Positions 35,818-48,470 of a stretch of 64,000 nt of DNA are shown piece by piece. The notes below the pieces were generated by a model. It was not told the origin of the DNA. It was given only the letters and a program-made list of their open reading frames with translations, and made no database searches. Where the stretch lies: the NCBI GenBank assembly GCA_020055645.1, contig CM034547.1:4712001-4776000 (forward strand), read 5' to 3'. Source of the stretch: Tomocerus qinae (lineage: Eukaryota > Arthropoda > Collembola > Entomobryomorpha > Tomoceridae). The position numbers were made by a program, and so were the translations under genes. Every line of letters starts with the position of its first letter. Position 1 is the first letter of the stretch.

Positions 35818-37409
35818 TGAAAACAAAAGCTTTGTGCTCTTTAAATTGTTATGATATGGGTAAACGTTGCTTGCCCTCTATATGCACCCTTGAAATAGCA
35901 AATCCCAGTTGAACTTTGACATTGGCTACGGAAATAACAATTCATTCATTTGGTTAATATAGAGAGAAGTGAGGCCGACGGGTAGTTGTAATTGTACAAT
36001 CTGAGAACAATAACTAATGCTGATTGAATGATTTGTTTTGTGTGTTCAGGCAGTTGACTGAGTAGCTCGTTTACATTCAATTTAAAGCCCTTCGACAACT
36101 TTAACATCGGAACGGAACTAATTGTTTTCACGAGGAAACCGGTAACTACCTGCAGGTATCAGATTTCCTATCACTTTCAATTTCTATAAGGCAGAGGGAA
36201 GCCTTCTTCTATACATTCTTTTGTCAAAAAAGTTGTACAAACATCTGCTTTGTAAAAATCAAGGAATATAGAATATAATATTATAGAAAAGGAATGGCAG
36301 ATTATTCGATTTATTGGGGGTTCGGAACAAGTGAAAATGTGTGGAAAATTTACATGACTACAGCCGATCCCTAATTCCCCCCACTTGGGGATCTCAATTT
36401 AAATACACACTCGCCAATGACGTCAATTGGCGAGCTTTCCCACCCACTTTTCATTTTTTCATTTTTCCATGGGGATCTGCCACGGGTTGGTAAAAATCAA
36501 ATACCCAAGATGCCTTGATTGGTCCCATGGCTACGCCTCTCATTAGCAAGGTGACGACATGCTCCAGAAAACTGGTTTCCCCCAACCAGTTCTTTCCAAC
36601 TACTTTACCCCCGATTTCGATTCGGAGAACTGGTTGGGGGAAACCAGTTTTCTGGAGCATGTCGTCACTTTGTCCCTGAGGGCGGAGCCCTGGAAACATT
36701 CAAATCACTTTGCAAATACCTATACTTAAATTTTTGTCATTTTGTCAAGTACATTTGAAAGTTATAAATAGACACTCTCTATACAGTATTGTAATTGTAT
36801 TGTAGCGCACCTGAAATGGGGACCACTTATATTAAGCTGTTGATGAACATCAAATATTTTCTCATGTACAAAACATTATACACTAAATAAGTACAATACC
36901 AACAATACCGCGATAATAAATTATATCATTGGAACTTTTGGACAATAATGACAAATGAATAGATATAGGAACAAATGTTCATGTTCATAAATGGAGCTTT
37001 ATTTTATTTATTAAATCTTATTATTATTTATATCGTTAAACAGATTCTTTTGGAAGTAAACTAAAGTTACCGTAAACCGTAAAAAAATGTAAACGATAAA
37101 GTGGTTTGGCAGCGTTTGACAGTCCGCCTAGCCTGTATTAGTAAAGTGTTATTACGCCTAAATATATGCAAATGAATTTCTATGGAAATACTTTCAGAAA
37201 ACGATACTTTGAAATAGCGATACAAAAAAATTTTATTCAGGCCACCAATCATTCTTATTATACATTCCTTTCGAAAAATGAAATAATTCTATGGCTGAAA
37301 GAATATTCTGAGTAGCGTGTCATCAAGATCATGAAATTGGAAATGTTGTAATAAAAATTGAACATTCTTACTATACACTATAGGCATTAAACGAAAAAAC
37401 TAACCTAAA
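35818..37409. other. Intergenic with two hairpins
   Basis: Contains CTCGCCAAT-GACGTCA-ATTGGCGAG at about 36409-36434 and the 43-bp perfect hairpin at 36551-36668. No gene recognised. Confidence 0.5.
36551..36668. repeat. 43-bp perfect inverted repeat with 32-bp loop
   Basis: Arm 36551-36593 begins GTGACGACATGCTCCAGAAA. Arm 36626-36668 is its exact reverse complement. The loop is non-palindromic. Could be a short MITE or a transcribed hairpin. Confidence 0.9.
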
Positions 37410-39011
37410 ATGTGTGAAACGGGAAGGGATTGTTCTCCTATAGCAATTGGAGCTTTAGTTTTCCAAATGGTAAGTTGGTTATCTGTATTAATTTGTATAA
37501 TTTGTAAAGCGGATGTAACAATTATCTATTACAGATAGCTGGTATGATGTATTTTTTTGCTTACGTTCACCATCATGTCAACTACGGAGTTTTAAGCGAG
37601 TATCAACACTGCGGCTACCTCATCATATACTTCATTATATCTCTGGACATTGCAGGAGGAGTTTTGGGCATCTTGGCTTTGAAGAATTATTGGCCTTCTA
37701 ATTACTCTAATTATACTCCGGTTTGTTCGATAATTAATTCTGCTCCAATTTCCTTAGCTCCTTACGAAGGGATTAAATTCTTTATAACGCTCATCGTAGT
37801 AATTCGTAATACAATAGTAGGGTGCCAAAAATCATGCCAAAATAAACAAATCTGGCAATGAGTGGTATTTTAGGGGTTTGCTTAGAAAATGGGTCCAACA
37901 ACAAAAAAAATGTGTTAGGTATTAGAATTATAGACAACATGAAATATTTTTGAGTGACTTGGTCTGGATGGCCAAACGCGCAAGTACCAAGGCATGGACG
38001 AAAGAAGTTTTTCGGTTTTGATGCCGAATTCGAATGTTGAATGTAATTGACAACTAATTTTGAATTGAAATTGAACACTTACAGGCTATGATGTGTTTGT
38101 TACTGGCCAGCTGTTTTAACTGCTTCGTTTACACCGCATTCAAATCTACATTGGAAATCGATGAGATGAAAGCGTACTTGGTCCAATACATAATGACTCA
38201 CATTGAACCTCCTGGAATTCTTCAGGATTTACAAAAAAATCGTGATTGTTGTGGGATTTTCAAGTATGGCTGGCATTATATTTATGCTACATAACACAAT
38301 AACGAATTAAAATTCGATCGGAGTTAAATTGTTTCCCTGGTCCAATAGCTATACCGATTATCCGCCAGGAAAAGTCCCAGATTCGTGTTGTCACTTCAAA
38401 AATTGTGCCAAAAATATCTCAAATTATGAAAATAGGGTAATGATAATAAAAACTAATTTAGCTGTGGTTTGTGAGAATGATCATAATCTTTAACATGACG
38501 CCCCATATAATCTGAGAAATTACAAATATAAATAAATAGCCACTTAAATTAGCTGTATGTCTTTTTTGAATTGCAGGTGGGCTGCGTAATGCAAAGTGCT
38601 GATAGTACACATCCACACATTCGTGTTATCAAATTAACCACGAAGGGATACGGCATTATTTGGGCTCCTTATTTGTTGCTACTGCTTAGAGTCTTAGTCA
38701 TTGGTATTTATCGTTGCGGAATGCTGGACAGCATCGCCAATGGAATTCCAGTTGTCATCTACCAACCAAATAAGCCCAATAAACGTCCCAGCGAAACTAA
38801 TTTTCTTGTTAGTGCAGAAATCGATTACAAATACCTAGAACCTGAAAAAAATCACCCAGCTGTGCCTGCATTGAATGCTAAAAAGTTGTCTATTATTTCC
38901 CCACACGTTACTCTTGAAACGGATTCCCATCCTCATGTTGTTCTCCGAATAGTCCGACCACCACAGGTCGTAAATGAATATGGGAAAACGGAAAAACAGC
39001 GCAAAATATAA
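37410..39011 (+). CDS. Tetraspanin, tandem copy 1
   Basis: Exons 37410-37469, 37535-37720, 38085-38263, 38349-38436 and 38577-39011 give 315 residues in frame. There are four hydrophobic segments. The large extracellular loop has the tetraspanin CCG motif (RDCCGIF), then PDSCC and a later Cys (VGCV). After the last helix (YLLLLLRVLVIGIYRCGMLD) comes an unusually long cytoplasmic tail of about 100 residues. Tetraspanins organise membrane microdomains and partner proteins. The neighbour at 40100 shares the exon phases and a near-identical first exon, so the two are tandem duplicates. This copy lacks the 33-base second exon of the other, which shortens the first membrane segment. Confidence 0.9.
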
Positions 39012-40099
39012 TTAACCCCGTTCAACGGAAAAACGTTTGAAGACCAGGAAGTTCAGAAATCACGTTTTTTGTGATCTCATCCGTCAAAGTCAAAATTACC
39101 ATGTTTTCACGCCTCTTTATGCAACAATAGGGTAGCAAGGTGTCCATAAAAACAAATTATTTGCCTATTTATAATTATTTCCAAAATTACTCAGTACAAA
39201 TGGAAAGGCAAGAATATTACGACAATTTTAACAGCTGTTTGATAATAATAATTTTCCTGGAATATTTTCATGTTTACGGTACATGTTATGCGATAACTTA
39301 AAATAGAGGAAATCACTTCTTGTTACGTAAGTTATTGTAGGAACTATAATTAATTACTAACTTTTCTAAATAGTTTACGTATACCATTCGTACTTAAATG
39401 GATTACTCATCATCATTTTTAATTATGTTATGCTATATAAACCGGAAATTGGTCTTTATATATGTAGATAGATTACGCTAATGCAAGTCTTATACAAATC
39501 AGCTGTACCACAAGTTTCACTGTTAACCTCTGTGTGTGCATTTCATTTAACTGCTGCCAGCCAGCCACAATTTATCTTATTATTTTTCTCATTTCTTAAC
39601 AGTACAAATGTTTTTTGTCGCCCAATGTCTCCATCAAATAAAACCAGGTAAAGAATATTCACATTTCTGTTCATCCATTTTATTTGTTTCTGTTCAATTG
39701 AAACTCAAAACGCATGATTTCCAAAAGATTTCCAAAAAAAGACACAGATAACTTATAATAAACTTCGCCAAATTGTTATGATCAATCTTTACGTGTCATT
39801 TGCAATGCAAGCGCCATGGGAGCACCCAAAAATGATTTACTGTTTTTATATGCAGGAGAATTTCTTTCAAATAAAACGTTTATCTGCAGGCGATAAAGAA
39901 ATTGCTTTAGAATTTCAAAAAGTACACAACTTCCAAAAATATAAAAGGTGTCGGAGGTAGAATAATGACCTATATTTTTTACTTGTTGGGATTCATGTAT
40001 ATTTATTTAAGTTATGAATTGCTGTTTTTGTAAATGAAAATATTATTTTCAGGTGATAAAAATAGAAGAGGAGACAGGAGACTCAAAGTGGAAGCAGAG
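39012..40099. other. Spacer between the tandem tetraspanins
   Basis: AT-rich and non-coding. A TTTTCAG at 40048-40054 suggests a 5' UTR exon of the second tetraspanin starts at 40055. 39778-39960 is an open frame without family resemblance. Confidence 0.5.
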
Positions 40100-42116
40100 A
40101 TGTGTGAAACGGGAAGAGATTGTTCTCCTATAGCTGTTGGGGCTTTGGTTTTCCAAATGGTATTCATTTAATTATATCTTCAACTTTAGCTACTAATCTT
40201 TAGGTCTATCTTTACCAGTGTACAAAATACCATTTACCACTTACAAGTGATAAATGGTTTTTAATGGTATTTACCGTTAAATACCATTACCTAAAACTTG
40301 GTAGCAAATGGTATAATTTGGTAAGAATTAGTTTTATTTGAATTTCGTGTTGAATTTTGAATAAAACATGAAAAAATTTAACAGATTGTTACTGATATAA
40401 GCTTTTATTTTGTTGTATTTTGACCAAAGATACGGTTAAAACTAAATAGGACCAAAATTGCCATTATTTTCAATTAAATTGGCACAGTCTTACTAAAATT
40501 CATAGAATATTAAAACGTATTTCAAGGTGTCTTGTTTGTGTGCGCTTGTGCCAATAAATTGTCATAATTTACCATTTTAGCATTAAATACATTTTTACCA
40601 TCAAGTGTATTTTGACCACTACTGTGATGGTAAAATACCCTCAAAAGTGGTAAATTTTGTACACTGGTCATTATTTTAATTATTTTAGGGCATTGTTTTG
40701 AGTGTGAATTTCTGGATATTGGTGAGTCAATTCAAATAAATTCAAAGAGATTTTTGTTTTTACTTTAATTACAGGTGACTAGCCTAATTTATCTTCTGGT
40801 TTATATCTACCACCATGTAAACTACGGAGTCCTTACCTCTTTTCAACATTGCGGTTACGTGAGCATATACGCCATTGCACTTTTAGACATCATAGGAGGT
40901 TTCATGGCCATTTTGGCGTTGAGTAAATGCTGGCCGTCGAATTATTTCAATTATACTCCGGTAAGTTTGTAACTTGACTAATTAATTTATTATACAACTA
41001 ATACTAAATTAATTGAATTTAAATGTTTAGGGCATGATGTGTTTGTTACTCGCTAGCTGTCTTAACTGTTTCGTCTACTGGTTTTTTAAATCTACTCTGA
41101 GTGTAAAGGAAATGCGGAAATATCTCAGAGAATACGTGCTGGCTTTCCATCAGCCTCCTGAGATCCTTCAAGATTTGCAAAGAAATTCACAATGCTGCGG
41201 AATCTTCAAGTAAATAATACTTTTTTCTGTAAATTGTTGTTAAAGATGATAATAAAATGTTTTTTCAATAGCTACACCGATTATCCTAACGGAAATATCC
41301 CAGACTCATGCTGTGGCTTCCAAAACTGTGGAGCTGACATCGCACATTATGAAAATAGGGTAAATAAATAAATATTATAAATAGGAAAATAGGCAATCAA
41401 TTTTTAAAATAACAATGGGCCAAGAATTTTTTAGATTTTGGAAAATTCTCGATGCTTGTACAGGTTTTAATATTTATGCGGAAAAAATATTTTTACAGCC
41501 AGGTTGTGTTCAGCCGGTTTCACCGGGACATTCAACACTTTTCGCCATAAGTGCAACTGCGAAGGCATATGGGATCGTTTGTGCTCCTTATTTGCTAGTA
41601 CTGACTAGAATTATCGTCATTTGTATTTATCGTTGCGGAATGCTGGACAACATCGCCAATGGAATTCCAGTTGTGATCCCAAGATTTTCGCGCAAAGATG
41701 TCAGCGAAAGTTATTTTGATGAAAGTGAAAGAGCCAGTAAAGCCACTGATTACTCGACAGGCGACGATAAGAAACATTCTGTAATTTCTGGAATATCTAA
41801 TGTTCCTAACAATCCTCATAGACAACCACGGTACTCAAACAACAGACAAGAGCCATTGTTCCTAAGAAAAACTAGAGACGAAGATTACGAGCAATTAGGC
41901 CAAGGAAATGAACAACCAATATCGGAAGTAAAAGCTGAAAAGCATACAGAAGTAAAAACGGAAAATATTTCAGAAATAAAAGCTGAAAATAAATCTTTGA
42001 CAAGTCAGCTGACGTCACAAGAAGCCAACGTAAATACAAAATCCAGTTCAATTTGGGCTTGGCTCAGTTGGTTTGGCTTAGGCTCGACTCCCACCAAACC
42101 ATCAAGTCCCATTTAA
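40100..42116 (+). CDS. Tetraspanin, tandem copy 2, long charged tail
   Basis: Exons 40100-40159, 40689-40721 (a 33-base micro-exon), 40775-40960, 41031-41209, 41272-41359 and 41499-42116 give 387 residues in frame. The N-terminus MCETGRDCSPIAVGALVFQM is almost identical to copy 1. The extracellular loop has QCCGIF and PDSCCGF, plus PGCV. The fourth helix reads YLLVLTRIIVICIYRCGMLD. The cytoplasmic tail is about 160 residues, polar and charged, with an imperfect repeat (EVKAEKHTEVKTENISEIKA), and ends in a hydrophobic patch (IWAWLSWFGLG) that could touch the membrane. Intron 1 holds a MITE (40216-40666). Poly(A) signal at 42317-42322. Confidence 0.92.
40216..40666. mobile_element. MITE in tetraspanin intron 1
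   Basis: Ends CAGTGTACAAAATACCATTT and AAATTTTGTACACTG are inverted. ACCATTTACCACTT and AAGTGGTAAAT motifs recur inside in both orientations. Non-coding; hAT-like CAGTG ends, target duplication not clear. Confidence 0.75.
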
Positions 42117-44128
42117 AATATTCGAATCTTTAAGAACACATTCAGGATCTATAAAAGATGAACCAAAAAGTTGGGCTCGGTAAAAAGAATTCTATCCTAT
42201 TCTATTATTTGCAGTGAATTGCCGATTCTCTCTCAACTTGTCTATGCCTATTTTGAAATTATTCAAGGAGTGATGAGAAAAAACGTGGAGCTTCGGCGTT
42301 TGAACAGTTGAAGACCAATAAAATTATTTTCTTAAATCCTCCATGCCTCATGACTATGACGCAAATGTTTATGCTTGTATATTATCAATAATTGCCTCAT
42401 GTAAAAGTAAAAGACTGATCATAATTAAGATAATTCAAGTTTAGAGTTTTAAGACGACTTTTAAATAAAATCTTTTTAAGACTGTGTCTACATTTTTCAA
42501 TCGGCTCAAAAATTATTTTATTTGCTTATTCAATTGGCTAAAATATTTTTTCTTACCGAATTCTTAGCTCAGCTAATTTCTTTCAAGTTGATCAATCAAA
42601 ATTTTCATATATAGTAATTTGGTGAAGATTGTTTTGAATGCATTTTATCTGTATTTAATATTTCACGATACCTAACTACTGACTCCACAGTTTATAGTAA
42701 AGGCTAAGGTAAACATCAAATTAGCATACAAAAGTTAAATATATTAAAAGGTTAGATATCTGACATTATTATGTAGATATTAATCTTGAAAACGTAGACA
42801 TATTATAAACAAGCAATATCTTGAAAGTAGGTTCGAGCATTTCATTGTATTTCTTACACAGGAAATAAACATCTTTATAATGACATCAATTAAAAGAACC
42901 TTGAAATAAATCATGATATTGAGCATGGCATGATACAATCCCACAAGATAAAACTGCAAATGTAAAAATTGAAATAAAATAGCCATGATAATAATTGTTG
43001 TGGTAAACCGAGGTAAGTGGTTCATCCTTATCCTTGACAAGATGAATAGGTAAGATTCAGATTAGTCCTGATATCAACCATGGAAAATAAGCAATTGATT
43101 ATTGAGGAAATAAATTAAATATTTATCTGGGAAAAAGGTTTTATTAAGACAAATATTTGATGTTGAAAATTTATGATTATAAGAAACCTTGCCCTACCTG
43201 GAAAGTTATTATTAAAATTTGGTATTTGCCAATTTCTATTCCATACGTAAATCATATTATATCCAAACGTACTTTTAAAATGAGACCAAGAATGCAACCT
43301 AAGCCCATTTTTGTAGCACATTTTTACCATCTGACTTATGTAAATTTTAATTATATAATAATTAACAATATCGATGTATTTCTAAAACTAATAATAATAA
43401 TAGTAAACGAAGAAAATGGGAGGACATTATAATTCAATTAAAATTATTGGGTAGATGTTGATAAATTATTACTTTTGAATGTGACTCACTTGTTATTTTA
43501 GTCAGCACGACAATCTACAATAAAGTGCCTACAAGAATACAGGGAAGCATTAAATACAGTCACAGGAGAATTTTTAAGCGATTAAGTACCTTAAAAATTG
43601 TAAATATCCCAAGGGTAGAATAGGGAAACCCTCGTTTGTTGCGGTACAGAACTGTCAGAAGATGTAGGTAGGTCTTGAATATTATTCACGAGGTAATATA
43701 ATGACATACGGCGTACAACTGCGTCTCATGTCTTCTCACCTGCTGCTGCATAACAGAAGACGTGGTTGGTTATTTGCTAACTGCAGTTAACTAGCCTTCT
43801 CGACCTGTATTACAATAATTACCTTGTTCTCCTGCATGACAATTTGAATTGATGAAGCGATTAAGTAAATAAATAAGAGACGACAACTTTCTTTTTTGCT
43901 TCCGGAATCTGCTGAGAGTAGATAAAAATGATTATAACGGTCAGACATGCATTCACTCACTCACTCACTCACCATCAACAAATGTCGGTCAATAAGCACT
44001 CGCACATCAACTCAGGCCAAGTTATAAAAATCCAAACTTATGTGGGCAAACAGCCACTGGTAGTCTGACAACTCAGATAAGATCAGCCTGTCTGTCTGTC
44101 AGCAACGTCGTAAACTTATTATATCATC
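42117..44128. other. Intergenic, no gene seen
   Basis: AT-rich spacer. A short CACT microsatellite (TCACTCACTCACTCACTCAC) lies at about 43952-43972, just before the next gene. Small open frames have no support. Confidence 0.5.
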
Positions 44129-45289
44129 ATGAACCACCACAGATTTCTCTTCAGTTCCATACTCCTCTTATTTTCAATTCAATCTTCTCAATCTAGACCC
44201 CAACAAGAACTGCCAGGTGAGATTAATATCAATATATTCATAACCTATTATACATTTAATATTAAATCATCGATAGAATAAAATTATCCGGGAAAAATAA
44301 AAAACAAAAACATTTTTCAATTTACAACTTTTGAAAATTAGGATAATTATCTGTGGGGAATCTGGGGAAATAAATTTTAAAATTGCCGCGAAATGAGAAA
44401 GCACATTTTTTAGGTCAGGGGTGGTTCAAAATAAGGAGAAATTGAATGAAGGCAGGTAATTAGTAATTGGGAGAAGATGAAATCTTACATCAAAATGAAA
44501 AGGGTATAAAAATTATGACTTTTTTGAGAGCTATAAAATATAAGAGACATTTCACCAGGTCAATCGTCTTGTGGCCATACCTTTCGCTTAAATTATATTT
44601 TGCAAAAAAAATTGCCAATAATACTATATTAAACGATTTAGACTATATGCAAATTTATATTGAAATAATAATCTGTTCAATTAAATTTAAGTGTGTCAAA
44701 ATCTAAATGGGAAGTATGTCAAATTAATTAATATAATGTTTGTAATAGTAAATAAATTAAAGGAAACCTGTAGGATTAAATAATAATATAGGAAGGGAAT
44801 TAATGAAACTTTAACCACAAAAATATTTTTAGACATTAGCATTTGTAAAAAATAATTGCCAAATAAATATTAAAAGGAAGAGGATAATAATTGATCTAAT
44901 GATGTAATTAATTTGTATGGACAGTTGTACGTCCGGCTCATTTTCTACCGAAAGGATTTTTCTCCCATTCGCCATCCTCTGGAAGAGACGGGCATTTAGT
45001 CCCAGAAAGTTTTTACCGAGGTGCATCCGATGTGAATCCTTTGTCGGTGGTGAAAACTGAAGAGGCGACTTCGCCAATTAACAGAATTGCTGTGACATCT
45101 TCTGCTGGTGCGGATTACAATCCCCAGATACAGAATCCATCGCCACAAGTGGACAGTTACACAAATATTGGCAGCTCAAACAACGGAGACACGAGTGTCA
45201 GCAATGCTGGAGACTATGGAGAGACAGTTCCTGGACAGTCTTCTAATTTAGTACCGTCTTCTTATGGCTCATATTCAAACAATAATTAA
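44129..45289 (+). CDS. Small secreted Ser/Asn/Pro-rich protein, unknown
   Basis: Exons 44129-44216 and 44925-45289 join in phase (GTGAGA donor, ACAG acceptor) to give 150 residues. The N-terminus (HRFLFSSILLLFSIQSSQS) is a good signal peptide. The mature part is polar, without Cys, rich in Ser, Asn, Gly and Tyr near the end (SSYGSYSNNN). I recognise no domain. It could be an extracellular matrix, cuticle or secretory-gland protein. The composition is more like a structural protein than an enzyme. AATAAA at 45322-45327 supports the 3' end. The exon join is the only one found that connects a signal peptide to the downstream open frame. Confidence 0.65.
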
Positions 45290-47172
45290 AAACGTGCAAT
45301 AGACGTGATTTTTTGTGCATTAATAAACGCCTTTATAAGAAATTCGCTATTGGTGAATAAAAATAAATGCTAACTACAAAATAGGATGATGACAATTTAT
45401 TGTATTGAGGGAGGCTTTACGACCTGAAATCCAAGAAAATAGAAAAATATTTCTCAAAGTAGGAAAATTTTCGCACTCTTTGACTTGACGTCAAAAAGTT
45501 TTTTAAAAATGCCGAAAACATATATAGTAAAAAATGCCTAACCTTAATTTTTTTCTATGTGAAATTAAGACTGAAAAAACGAGGGCAAGTTCGCAATTTT
45601 ACAATTAAATTGTGGCGTTAGATATATGATTACAAACAAGCACGTATCCAGGAATTTGACCAAGGGGGGGGGGGCACCAGAATATATTGGTAAAATTAAG
45701 ACATATTCAAATTTTTTGGATTTTTAACCTTTTTTGACAAAACATCGCTTTTTCTGGAGATTTAGGGGGGCCCGGCCCCCCGCCCTCTGAATACGTGCTT
45801 GAGTACAAATATTTACGCAGAATGCAATTAGGTTCTGTACCCAGTATAATAGTGTTTAATTTTATTATATTATTTTTATTGACACAGAAAATTATTTCAA
45901 AGAACAAAAATTAAAGCTGTAAAAATAAAATGTAACAATAATATCATAATATAAGGTATACTTACAGACACAAAGAAGTAAAAAATCATAACAGTGATGA
46001 AAATTGGAATTTTTAAATAATATATCGATCATCTTAAGCTTGCAAAAATCCAAGGTAAGCAACTAAAAGGAAACTGTAGTATAATGAAGTGACTTATTAA
46101 GTGTCAATTGATTCAGCATCAAACCTTTTTTAATTAGAATAGATTATATAGAATGTTATCTAAAATAACAGCGAGCGGTCCTGTGTCCAGATATTCTGGT
46201 GATGCTAAGTTACATCCAAGCTACAATGCATATAAAGTCATCTAAGATCTCAATCTAATTTATATTTTACAATAAAAATTTTTTCAGGTCCAGAGGGCAC
46301 AAAAAGTCAACCGGGCCAGTCAGAAAATGGGCTAATAGTTATAATATAGTTGTATATGGTATATGGATATGGATGTATGCATGTGTAGGTGGATTAAACA
46401 ATTACTTAAGGCGATGAATACTAACATACAAAGTAAATAAATCAGGAAGGCTAGAGACCCGATCTTAGGCTGGGGTGCCTCATCCTTAGATTATCGGTAA
46501 ATAAATAGTTTATCCTCTCATCGCTTGAAGCCTCTGAGCAAGGGTACTGTGAGGGGAATCGGTAGTGTGACCCATCGTACACATCACATTCTTACAATTT
46601 TTAAACGCATTGGAGGTGATTCTACCAACACTAGTGGTTCTGCGCATCTGGAAAGCAATCAATCAGTATTAATTATTTTTTTATTTTCTAAGAAGAAACA
46701 TCAAAATGAGATTTTGTACAATTTGTCACGAACTCCGATACCTAAACCTAAACACACATAGTTTTCTGCAGGTGTTATAAAAGGTTATATGAATTATTAA
46801 ATAATTTCTCATAATACTTATTAGGCCCAATTACTAGTATTTAACGACACCATCGTTGTCATTCTGTCAGGTCTTGTGACCTTCTTATAGTTTAAGAGCC
46901 GTAACACTTGTAGATGTTTGCAGCAGCGACGTATGTATTCAGATGCAACCAGATGTTGGAGTTATGTTATTAAAAGTCCATATTGACCCCCCTTGTTTGG
47001 TGAAGAGACTCAAATACAACAATAGCAAATAGGATATATATGTATATGTATATATTATGCTGCTTAAAATTGTTAACACCGCACTACTGTTAAAAGTTAC
47101 CTACCTATATCTATTATATATCTATTGTATAATATATATTATATAAATTATATATCTTGTTGGGGCAAATAC
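45290..47172. other. Intergenic, no gene seen
   Basis: Holds the G-tract/C-tract element at 45637-45801. 47034-47160 is an AT microsatellite-like stretch. 46525-46761 is an open frame without recognisable family. Confidence 0.5.
45637..45801. mobile_element. Short G-tract/C-tract inverted repeat element, copy 2
   Basis: Ends CAAGCACGTATCC and ATACGTGCTTG are inverted copies, next to runs of G (left) and C (right). Same family as 11743-11895. Confidence 0.7.
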
Positions 47173-47740
47173 TGTGAGAATAGAACTCGGGCTAGAACGC
47201 AACAATGCAAAAGTTAATGCGAGACCCTACTTGGCCGGTCTGTCGCAACTACTAATGCATGTCGTCGTTCTACCTTTAGTTCTGCGGCTGTGTTTGTGTG
47301 TTTCGTGGCCTTGGAACTCGATTCGCAGCACATTACTCAAACAGAGCTTTAGTGCTCTCCACGTGGGTTATTCGGTTCTAAATAGCAGCAACTAACTTAT
47401 GAACCAAAGTTCATACCACACACACATTTACTTCCTTACAGCCCTTTACGTCAGATGAGTAGCCCCTGACTCATCTGATGTTAAGGGCTGTTTGAGTTTT
47501 GTTTAATCTCAAGTTTTTCATTATTGATTAATTAGAACCGAATAACCCACGTGGAGAGCACTAAAGCTCTGTTTGAGTAATGTGCTGCGAATCGAGTTCC
47601 AAGGCCACGAAACACACAAACACAGCCGCAGAACTAAAGGTAGAACGACGACATGCATTAGTAGTTGCGACAGACCGGCCAAGTAGGGTCTCGCATTAAC
47701 TTTTGCATTGTTGCGTTCTAGCCCGAGTTCTATTCTCACA
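47173..47740. repeat. 209-bp perfect inverted repeat with nested hairpin
   Basis: The arm 47173-47381 reappears as reverse complement at 47532-47740 with no difference that I can see. The 150-bp spacer holds a second palindrome: ACAGCCCTT...TCAGATGAGT and ACTCATCTGA...AAGGGCTGT. Each arm reads as the same 69-codon open frame in mirror orientation, which is a consequence of the symmetry. It sits inside a copy of the TCTGTCTG repeat family. Confidence 0.95.
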
Positions 47741-48440
47741 ATACATAAGCAAAAGCGGCCACATTCCCTGGACAGGGCTGGGGTTCGAAAATTAAAAATT
47801 CGGTCGACATCAGAAAGATTCAGAGGACACCATTAAGTAGGTTACAATCATCCCCAAACAGGGGAAGTGGCAAACCCAAAACAACCAAAAACTGACGTAA
47901 ATTCCGTTCTATTCATCCTAAAAAATCCCGTGATACCAATAGAATTAGAAAAAAGAATAAAATATGTGCTGAGTGTCTTCTCTATTTTTACTATCCCTAT
48001 TGTGGATACCTCGTTCAACATCAAAATGGTTTAAGGAGCACTATTAAGTAGGTTACAGTCATCCCCTAATAGGGGAAGGGAGTAAAACCCAAAAATTGAC
48101 GTAAATTTCGTTATATTCGTCCTACAAAATCGTGTAATACCTCGTTCAACATCAGAATGATTTAAGAAACAATATTAAGTAGACTACAATCATCTCCTAA
48201 CAGGGGAACTGAGTTAAAAACCAAAAATAAACATTGTTTACTCTTTTGCCGTTACTTTTTTACATCCATTTTTACATAATTTATTACCTAAGTGGTGTGT
48301 ACACCGCTTTATAGGAATGCCCAATCTGTCTGTCCGTAAGCACGATAAAAGTCGTGTTACAACTCGTTCGAAAGGTCACTATGACATGTAATGTTGTAAC
48401 ACACCACTTTGTTGCACCCATTTGTACATGGTTTATTAAT
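47741..48440. repeat. TCTGTCTG repeat family, copy with internal direct repeats
   Basis: Blocks such as AAGTAGGTTACAGTCATCCC, GGGGTTCGAAAATTAAAAA and CAATCTGTCTGTCCGTAAGC are shared with 58140-58640. The block starting TCAACATCA-AATG-TTTAAG is repeated inside. Non-coding, probably an old transposon. Confidence 0.75.
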
Positions 48441-48470
48441 AATGTTAACTACCTCTACTAACGATGAAAA

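Noticed and set aside
47174..47739. Two identical about 70-codon open frames on opposite strands
   Set aside because: They are mirror images created by the perfect inverted repeat. There is no family resemblance, and each arm is better explained as a non-coding palindrome.
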